Positions 31,728 to 37,065 of a DNA stretch of 37,065 nucleotides are shown here, in pieces (position 1 is the stretch's first letter; the number at the start of each line of letters is the position of its first letter). The DNA lies in assembly GCF_013314975.1 (NCBI RefSeq), contig NZ_JABTYH010000041.1, forward strand, positions 1-37,065, written 5' to 3'. The position numbers and the translations under genes are program-made. Below the pieces are notes generated by a model, which saw only the letters and a list, made by a program, of their open reading frames with translations, was not told the DNA's origin and did no database searches. Origin of the DNA: Pseudarthrobacter oxydans. Lineage in GTDB: Bacteria; Actinomycetota; Actinomycetes; Actinomycetales; Micrococcaceae.

Positions 31728-32525
31728 TTAGGCGCCCACGTCCCTCCGCTCCAGGGCAACGGCGGCGAGCGCCACCAGCGCGGCCGAGATGGCCCACAGC
31801 CATGCCGCCGCCGGCCAGTCCGCCCCGTTCGCCACCGGCGAGTTTCCGTAGGCCCAGTGGTAGGGGCTGAGGTTCAGCAGCCACTCCACGTCCTTGCTCT
31901 GCCGTCCCACCGCGTTGAACACATACCCGAGCACACCGACGCCGGCGCCGGCTGCCAGCCCGTACGTGCGGCGGCCGGTAACAGCGCCAACACAGAGGGC
32001 AGCCGTTCCGCTCAGCAGTGCCAGCCCGGCGAACAGCACGGAGGCGCCCAGCAGGTTGCCCAGCCCAATGCCCAGCTGCGCCGGCCCGTTCAGCAGCCAC
32101 ACCAGGGAGCAGACCAGAGTCGCCAGCAGCACCACGCGCAGCAGCAGGGCAAGGGCCCGTTCCAGCACCACCTGCACCCTGCGCACCCCGTGCGCCAGGG
32201 TCAGTTCCAGCTGGCCCGACTCCTCGTCCCCGCCCACGGCCGCGGCGCCCCAGGAGACGGATGCGATGGTCATCAGGAGGAAGCCGAGGAGCCCGAACAG
32301 CGTGGCCTGCGTGTAGCCCGGACCGGTGGCAATCTAGTCATAGTTCAGCGCCTTTGTCATCTCCGGAGGGAGGGCATCGATCATGTCCTGCATCTGCGCG
32401 CTGCCGCCGATGGACGGGTACAGCGGCAGGTAGAGGAAGATCGCGGCGGCCAGGCCCAGCGCCCAGCCCAGGGTGGAGCGCCACGTGTCAAAGAAGGCCC
32501 GGCGGAACAATGGAAGAGTTGTCAC
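31728..32525 (-). pseudogene. ABC-2 type exporter permease interrupted by an in-frame stop
   Basis: A single open frame of 266 codons is split by one TAG at codon 64 (32334-32336). Before it are 63 residues with the usual N-terminus (LPLFRRAFFDTWRSTLGWAL) and first membrane helix. After it the same frame continues without loss through YTQATLFGLLGFLLMT and the remaining helices to the natural end. A CAG-to-TAG change (Gln) would explain it. The GTG start overlaps the ATPase stop by 4 bases, the normal coupling of this exporter type. TAG is the ordinary stop of several intact genes here, so recoding is unlikely. A downstream restart at ATG 32273 would lack the first helix. Confidence 0.88.
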
Positions 32526-33445
32526 CGTGCCTCCTCCTGCGGGGCGGCGTACATCGTCAGCACTGCTTCCTCCAGGTCCGGTTCCTCCAGGACGAGGTCA
32601 GTCAGCCGGAGGGAAGCCAGCATCCTCACCAGCGGCTGGATGTCCCCGCCAAGGGTGGCGGACAGCGTCGCCGTGCCGTCGGACTCCAGCACCTCCACGT
32701 GTCCGACGCCGGGCACGCCACTGAGCAGCGCAGCGGCGTCGTGCGCTGCAATGCCGGAGGTGGTGAAGCGGACGCGGCGCAGGGCACCTTCGCGGAGGCC
32801 GCTGACTGATTCGACGGCGATGATCCTGCCGTCCCGGAGGATGGCCACCGTGTCCGCTGTCTGCTGGACCTCGCTCAGGACGTGCGAGCTGAGGAAGATG
32901 GTCTGGCCGCGGTGCCTTGCCTCGCGCACCATGGCGTGGAACTCCTGCTGGACCAGGGGGTCCAGGCCGCTGGTGGGCTCATCGAGGACCAGGAGCTCGG
33001 GCTGGTGCATGAACGCCTGCACCAGGCCCAGTTTCTGCTTGTTGCCCTTGGACAGCTTGCGGATATGGCGGGTGAGGTCCAGACCCAGCCGCTCCGCCAG
33101 CTGGTCCACCCGGCCCGGCGGCACCGGCCCGCTGATTGCCTCATAGTGGGCCAGCAGGGTGCGCCCCGTTACCCGGCCGGCCAGGAACAGCTCCCCGGGA
33201 AGGTAGCCGATGCGGCGCCGCAGTTCCGGACCACCTGCCCGCGGGTCGGTCCCCAGCACCCGGATGGTCCCGCTGGTGGGGCGGATGATGTCCAGCAGGC
33301 AGCGCATGGTGGTGGTCTTTCCGGCACCGTTCGGGCCGATCACACCAAAGACGGAGCCGGCCTCTACCTCGAAATCCACGCCGTGGAGCACTTCGTGGCG
33401 CCCGAATTTCTTGGTCAGGGACTTCGCTGAGATAGCGGTTGCCAT
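32522..33445 (-). CDS. ABC exporter ATP-binding protein
   Basis: A 307-aa ATPase of the DrrA/CcmA-like group that drives ABC-2 exporters. It has Walker A GPNGAGKTTT (about residue 38), the signature region LSKGNKQKLGLVQAF, Walker B LLVLDEPTSGLDP and the switch His in FLSSHVLSE. A C-terminal domain of about 90 residues (RRVRFTTSGI onward) is usual for this group. AGGAGGT precedes ATG 33445. The gene itself is intact, but its cognate permease, coupled through a GTGA overlap, carries a nonsense codon, so the exporter may no longer function. The likely cargo is a hydrophobic drug or polyketide-like compound. Confidence 0.92.
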   Translation of the reverse strand: MATAISAKSLTKKFGRHEVLHGVDFEVEAGSVFGVIGPNGAGKTTTMRCLLDIIRPTSGTIRVLGTDPRAGGPELRRRIGYLPGELFLAGRVTGRTLLAHYEAISGPVPPGRVDQLAERLGLDLTRHIRKLSKGNKQKLGLVQAFMHQPELLVLDEPTSGLDPLVQQEFHAMVREARHRGQTIFLSSHVLSEVQQTADTVAILRDGRIIAVESVSGLREGALRRVRFTTSGIAAHDAAALLSGVPGVGHVEVLESDGTATLSATLGGDIQPLVRMLASLRLTDLVLEEPDLEEAVLTMYAAPQEEAR

Positions 33446-33590
33446 CAGACCTCCTGGGTGCGCACGCGCGGCGATGACCCCAGACTAGGCGCCGCCGGCC
33501 GCCCTGTACATTGCGGCTGCCCGTGTTATTCCCGATGACGCGGGGAGCGAACAAGGGGCCGCGGGCGGGACAGGCCGGGGGAGCGGCGCG

Positions 33591-33596
33591 TACCGT
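33591..33596 (+). promoter_or_regulatory. -10 hexamer of a leaderless promoter for the thioredoxin gene
   Basis: TACCGT is followed by six bases and ATG 33603. No ribosome site is present. Confidence 0.4.
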
Positions 33597-33602
33597 TGAC
33601 AC

Positions 33603-34028
33603 ATGGCTACCCTTGACATCACAGGTGAACAGTTCGCATCCACCATTGAAGGCAACGACATTGTCCTGGTGGATTTCTGGGCGGAATGGTGCGGGCCCTG
33701 CAAGCAGTTCGGTCCCACGTACTCGGCCGTGTCGGAGAAGCACCCGGATGTCCTCTTCACCAAGGTGGACACCGAGGCGGAGCAGCAGCTCGCCGCCGAG
33801 GCAGGCATTTCGTCCATCCCCACCCTGATGGCCTTCCGTGAAAAGGTGCTGGTGTTCTCGCAGCCCGGCGCGCTGAACGCCCAGCAGCTCGAACAGGTGG
33901 TGGACGCCGTGAAGGCCCTGGACATGGAGGAAGTCCACGCCCACGTGGCACGCCAGCGTGAAGAGGCCGCTGCCGCCGCCGGCAAGCCGGCCGGTCCGCA
34001 GGACGGCACGCAGATCCCGGACGCCTAG
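33603..34028 (+). CDS. Thioredoxin
   Basis: A 141-aa cytosolic thioredoxin. The redox-active site is Cys30-Gly-Pro-Cys33 in WAEWCGPCKQF, and the cis-proline lies in ISSIPTLMAF. It reduces disulfides in client proteins with electrons from thioredoxin reductase, which is not encoded in the window. The fold ends near residue 110; a further 30 residues, Ala/Gly/Pro-rich and hydrophilic, form an extension absent from the shortest thioredoxins. The transcript is probably leaderless, and a strong hairpin follows the stop. It is divergent from the ABC ATPase gene. Confidence 0.94.
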   Translation: MATLDITGEQFASTIEGNDIVLVDFWAEWCGPCKQFGPTYSAVSEKHPDVLFTKVDTEAEQQLAAEAGISSIPTLMAFREKVLVFSQPGALNAQQLEQVVDAVKALDMEEVHAHVARQREEAAAAAGKPAGPQDGTQIPDA

Positions 34029-34037
34029 GACTTAGAC

Positions 34038-34074
34038 AAAATGCGGGACCTCCCAGTGGGAGGTCCCGCATTTT
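34038..34074. terminator. Bidirectional terminator after the thioredoxin gene
   Basis: A perfect stem of 14 GC-rich pairs (34041-34054 with 34058-34071), extended by A/T pairs, closes a 3-base loop. T-tracts follow on both strands, so it serves both thioredoxin and the convergent monooxygenase gene. Confidence 0.9.
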
Positions 34075-34086
34075 TGGTTAATGCCG

Positions 34087-34365
34087 TTAGATCCGTTCCA
34101 CCTTGACGGGCTCGGCCAGGAGCGCGCTCAGTGATTCGTTCAGGTCCTGCACGGCGATGCCCTTGGAGTGCTTGGCCAGGTCCTCCTCCGACGCCCACTG
34201 CTCCGTCAGGACCAGCTTCTCCTCGGTGGCTTCCGTCAGCTCGTACCGGATGCAGCCGGGCTCATTCACCACCTCGTCGATGGCGATTTCGAGGGCCAGC
34301 TTGACGCGGTGGAACTCGCCGTCGTTGGGGATGAACGTTGCCTGCAGGTCAATGGGAGAAGTCAT
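34087..34365 (-). CDS. Small antibiotic-biosynthesis-monooxygenase (ABM) domain protein
   Basis: A 92-aa protein with a ferredoxin-like dimeric alpha-beta barrel, as in YgiN-type quinol monooxygenases. The pattern is an N-terminal strand (IDLQATFIPNDGEF), a helix, then EPGCIRYELTEATEEKLVLT, EQWASEEDLAKHSKG and a short final helix. It may act on quinones or related aromatics, or only bind them; the assignment is by fold. ATG 34365 is chosen because TATTGT lies 7 bases upstream (leaderless). The longer in-frame start at 34587 would overlap the divergent acyl-CoA synthetase. Confidence 0.85.
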   Translation of the reverse strand: MTSPIDLQATFIPNDGEFHRVKLALEIAIDEVVNEPGCIRYELTEATEEKLVLTEQWASEEDLAKHSKGIAVQDLNESLSALLAEPVKVERI

Positions 34366-34372
34366 GGATTTC

Positions 34373-34378
34373 ACAATA
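34373..34378 (-). promoter_or_regulatory. -10 hexamer of a leaderless promoter for the ABM-domain gene
   Basis: TATTGT on the minus strand, seven bases before ATG 34365. Confidence 0.4.
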
Positions 34379-34457
34379 CCGGCACCTGCGGACGGCTTTC
34401 GTTCTGTTGCGCCGGACACCGCTTCCGTTGGTGCTTTCATTGCCGGAAGCCACTTGG

Positions 34458-34463
34458 TAGCGT
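34458..34463 (+). promoter_or_regulatory. -10 hexamer of a leaderless promoter for the acyl-CoA synthetase gene
   Basis: TAGCGT is followed by six bases and ATG 34470. No ribosome site is present. Confidence 0.4.
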
Positions 34464-34469
34464 GCCAGC

Positions 34470-36146
34470 ATGCGCGCCTATACAGCCGGGGACACTGACG
34501 TCCCGCTGCTCCATGAGACCATCGGCCGGAACTTTGAGCGGGTGGCGGCCCGCTTTCCCTTCCACGACGCGCTGATCGAGGCTGCACCTGTTCCGGGCGC
34601 CGACGCCCGCCGCTGGAGCTACACCAAGATGAACGACGACGTCGACCGGCTCGCGCGTGCGCTCCTCGCCCTCGGCGTCGCCAAGGGTGACCGCGTTGGA
34701 ATCTGGAGTCCCAACTGCGCCGAATGGACCCTCCTCCAGTACGCCACCGCCAAGGCCGGGGCCATCCTGGTCAACGTCAACCCTGCCTACCGCAGCCACG
34801 AACTGGAATTCGTGGTGCGGCAGAACGGTATGCGGATGCTGGTCACCGCCCCGTCGGATACGAACAGCGACTATGTGGGGATGGCCCGGAAGGCGCTCGC
34901 GGAGTGCCCGGACCTGCGCGAGCTGGTTTTCCTGCCCGCGCCGGCGGAAGCCGGGTTCGACGCCGGCGTCCCCCAAAGCGATGCGGAGCTGACGTACGCG
35001 GAGCTGCTTCGGCGGGCGGACGACGTCGGACATACCGGGCTGCAGGCCCGGATGGCTGAACTTGACCCGCACGATCCCATCAACTTGCAGTACACCTCCG
35101 GGACCACGGGCTTCCCCAAGGGGGCCACGCTCACGCACCACAACATCCTCAACAACGGGTTCTCGATCGGCGAACTGCTCGGGTACACGGAGCACGACAG
35201 GGTGGTGATCCCGGTGCCGTTCTACCACTGCTTCGGGATGGTGATCGGCAACCTGAACGCCCTGAGCCACGGCGCTGCCACCATCATCCCCGGCCGCGGA
35301 TTCAGCCCGGCCGCCGCCTTGGAGGCCGTCCAGGATTTCGGCGGGACCTCCCTGTACGGCGTGCCCACCATGTTCATCGCCGAGCTGGCGCTGCCGGACT
35401 TTGCTTCCTACGACTTGTCCACCCTGCGCACGGGTGTCATGGCCGGCTCGCTGTGCCCCATCGAGGTGATGAACCGGGTGATGTCGGAGATGAACATGGT
35501 GGATGTGGCCATCTGCTACGGCATGACTGAAACGTCGCCGGTGTCCACCATGACCCGGCAGGGGGACAGCCTGCAGCAGCGCACCGAGACGGTGGGACGC
35601 ACCATGCCCCACCTGGAGAGCAGGATCATCGATCCCGGATCGGGGGAAGTGCTGGAGCGGGGCCGGATCGGGGAGCTCTGCACCCGGGGCTATGCCGTGA
35701 TGGAGGGGTACTGGAACCAGCCGGACAAGACCGCCGAGGCCATCGATGCCGACGGCTGGATGCATACCGGGGACCTTGCCCGGATGGACGATGACGGGTA
35801 CGTCGTCATCGAGGGCCGGATCAAGGACATGGTGATCAGGGGCGGCGAAAACATCTATCCGCGGGAGATTGAGGAGTTCCTCTTCGCCCACCCGTCGATC
35901 CAGGATGTGCAGGTCATCGGGGTGCCGGATGCAAGGTACGGCGAGGAGCTGATGGCGTGCATCATCCTCAAGCCCGGCGCCCAGCCGCTGGACGCGGGCT
36001 CCCTTGCCGAGTACTGCCGGGGGAAGCTGGCCCACTACAAGATTCCCCGCTACGTGGAGGTCCGGGAGCGGTTCCCCATGACCGTGTCCGGGAAGGTCCG
36101 CAAGGTGGAGATGCGCCAGGAGGCTGTGGCCCGGCTGGGGCTGTGA
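34470..36146 (+). CDS. AMP-binding acyl-CoA synthetase (FadD-like)
   Basis: A 558-aa ligase of the ANL superfamily, which activates a carboxylic acid as acyl-AMP and transfers it to CoA. The P-loop-like motif is YTSGTTGFPKGATLTHHN (about 207-224), followed by the aromatic PFYHCFGM, the adenine-binding YGMTETSPVS (about 350), the TGDLARMDDDGY hinge region and the C-terminal catalytic Lys in TVSGKVRKVEM. The length and motif order fit medium- or long-chain fatty acyl-CoA synthetases; substrate length cannot be read from sequence. It is probably leaderless, divergent from the ABM gene, and ends 2 bases from the convergent broken permease. Confidence 0.94.
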   Translation: MRAYTAGDTDVPLLHETIGRNFERVAARFPFHDALIEAAPVPGADARRWSYTKMNDDVDRLARALLALGVAKGDRVGIWSPNCAEWTLLQYATAKAGAILVNVNPAYRSHELEFVVRQNGMRMLVTAPSDTNSDYVGMARKALAECPDLRELVFLPAPAEAGFDAGVPQSDAELTYAELLRRADDVGHTGLQARMAELDPHDPINLQYTSGTTGFPKGATLTHHNILNNGFSIGELLGYTEHDRVVIPVPFYHCFGMVIGNLNALSHGAATIIPGRGFSPAAALEAVQDFGGTSLYGVPTMFIAELALPDFASYDLSTLRTGVMAGSLCPIEVMNRVMSEMNMVDVAICYGMTETSPVSTMTRQGDSLQQRTETVGRTMPHLESRIIDPGSGEVLERGRIGELCTRGYAVMEGYWNQPDKTAEAIDADGWMHTGDLARMDDDGYVVIEGRIKDMVIRGGENIYPREIEEFLFAHPSIQDVQVIGVPDARYGEELMACIILKPGAQPLDAGSLAEYCRGKLAHYKIPRYVEVRERFPMTVSGKVRKVEMRQEAVARLGL

Positions 36147-36148
36147 CG

Positions 36149-36891
36149 TCAGCGGATGTTGCGGCTGATGGCTTTTACACCCACAGCAAGGCCGACGGCG
36201 GCTGTCACCGAGGCGGCAACAAGGCCCAGGAGGGTGTGCGTCCCGACGCTGCCCGCGAACAGTTCGCGCTCTGCGTTCACCAGGTTAGTCAGGGGGTTGA
36301 ACAGGCTGGCCGTCCTCATCCACCCGGGTCCCGCCTCGATGGGAAGCATGATGCCGGAGAGGATCATCAGCGGGAACAGCAGTGTCTGCTGGACTCCCCA
36401 GAAGATCCCAGGATGACCAGCCCGGCCAGCACGTGCAGCGGGTAGAACACGAAGCCGAAGGGGATGCAGACCAGTGCGATGAGGAGCCCCTGGACCACCA
36501 GCGGCGCCCACTCCTTCAACGCCCGCCCGATCATCAGCGAGGACCGGGACAGCGGCGTTGCCAGGATGCGCTCATAGGAGCCCGTCATGAGCTCATACTG
36601 CAGGTTTGAACCGGTCATGGACGTTCCGAAGAGGGCGATCATCACCACCACGCCCGGAAGGAACCACTGGAGCGTGGACTGTCCGCCGAACGCCGGCGCG
36701 CCCACGGCCGCCCCCAGCAACGGGCCGAACAGTCCCAGGAAGACCAGCGGCTGGAGCAGCGAGAACACCAGCGAGAACGGGTCCCTGAGCGGCAGCAGCA
36801 TTTCCCGCCAGAACACGTACCTGGTGTCCTGCAGGACCCTGCCCAGCCCGGGCCTTTCCCGGGCGCCGGCAGCGGTGCCGTGCGTGGCCAT
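36149..36891 (-). pseudogene. ABC-2 type exporter permease with internal deletion and frameshift
   Basis: The N-terminal part (about 160 residues to LAGLVILG) reads well as a DrrB-like permease: YVFWREMLLPLRDPFSLVFS, FLPGVVVMIALFG and SYERILATPLSRSSLMIGRA. At about 36405-36412 the homology jumps to another frame, where IFWGVQQTLLFPLMILSG, then NPLTNLVNAERELFAG, complete the family's C-terminus. The two parts total about 247 residues, and the stretch usually found between them (roughly 20-25 residues) is missing, so the lesion looks like a deletion not divisible by three. In its own frame the first part ends at 36367 after a short out-of-frame tail. The start overlaps the upstream ATPase stop by one base. 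Confidence 0.85.
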
Positions 36892-37065
36892 CAGCGGTTC
36901 GCCCCTTCCCGCAGGTTGCGCCCGGTCAGTTCGAGGAACACATCGTCCAGGGTGGGCGGCTTCAGCTCCAGGGACTGGGCGGGAGCACCGGCGTCGTGCA
37001 TCTCCAGCAGCAGCGCAGGCGCCAGTCGGGCACCTTCGGGAAGCCGGAGGCGGAAGCGGACAACG
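36891..37065 (-). CDS. ABC exporter ATP-binding protein, C-terminal fragment at window edge
   Basis: The last 57 codons of a DrrA-type ATPase that continues beyond the window. The visible part contains SLELKPPTLDDVFLELTGRN, the characteristic C-terminal motif of daunorubicin-resistance ATPases. Its TGA overlaps the ATG of the following permease by one base, so the two are an exporter operon. The Walker motifs lie outside the window. Confidence 0.85.
   Translation of the reverse strand, partial: VVRFRLRLPEGARLAPALLLEMHDAGAPAQSLELKPPTLDDVFLELTGRNLREGANR

Noticed and set aside
32334..32336. Programmed readthrough or recoding of the TAG in the ABC-2 permease
   Set aside because: TAG ends exaC, the GAF regulator, the MFS, CBS and thioredoxin genes here, so it is an ordinary stop. 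No special downstream context is visible.
31857..33146. A 429-codon plus-strand frame opposite the ABC exporter genes
   Set aside because: Its composition (Gln/His-rich then Ser/Arg-rich) is typical of antisense frames, and the minus strand carries complete ABC motifs. The nonsense codon on the minus strand does not make the plus strand real.

Overview
The window comes from the chromosome of a high-GC actinobacterium. Its gene content and protein style (PucR-type regulator, actinobacterial FprA-like reductase, exaC-adhP-DUF779 cluster, abundant leaderless promoters, no sign of sigma-54 promoters) point to the Micrococcaceae, most likely Arthrobacter or a close relative such as Pseudarthrobacter. 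That placement is by recognition only. No prophage, insertion sequence, CRISPR array or other mobile element is visible.

Layout. 1-3.2 kb: a CYTH-CHAD protein converges on a PucR-type regulator. 3.2-6.2 kb: divergent from that regulator is a two-gene putrescine/GABA catabolic unit (gamma-aminobutyraldehyde dehydrogenase, gabT) closed by a strong terminator. 6.3-8.5 kb, minus strand: rarD overlaps a membrane-anchored phytase-like beta-propeller. 8.5-11.1 kb: a type IB topoisomerase and a ferredoxin-NADP reductase. 11.1-15.8 kb: a GAF/winged-helix regulator, then exaC, adhP and a DUF779 gene, an alcohol and aldehyde oxidation unit. 15.8-21.8 kb: an amino acid permease, a TetR regulator and a four-gene SsuA/NMT1-type ABC importer with two different permeases. 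21.8-24.6 kb, minus strand: DUF2461, then katA behind its Fur/PerR-type regulator with a Fur-like box. 24.6-27.4 kb: MFS exporter, htpX and the convergent yajQ. 27.5-28.8 kb: a small membrane protein, tRNA-Tyr and a CBS-domain protein. 29-31.7 kb: a LysM protein with a sortase-like C-terminus, a voltage-gated-type K+ channel and a thioesterase. 31.7-37 kb: two ABC-2 exporter loci, both with a broken permease gene, flanking thioredoxin, a small ABM monooxygenase and an acyl-CoA synthetase.

How it works together. Much of the window is central and peripheral metabolism with local regulators: PucR with GABA catabolism, the GAF regulator with exaC-adhP, Fur with catalase, and perhaps TetR with the neighbouring transporters. 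The most notable patterns are (1) at least nine promoters whose -10 hexamer lies 6-7 bases before the start codon, implying leaderless mRNAs, (2) an 11-codon leaderless ORF overlapping the topoisomerase start, (3) two independent lesions in ABC-2 permease genes (in-frame TAG; deletion with frameshift), (4) a LysM protein ending in a sortase-like domain that seems to lack the catalytic arginine, and (5) an AcoR-like GAF regulator whose AAA+ domain is replaced by a winged helix. I found no clear candidate for a wholly new multi-gene system.
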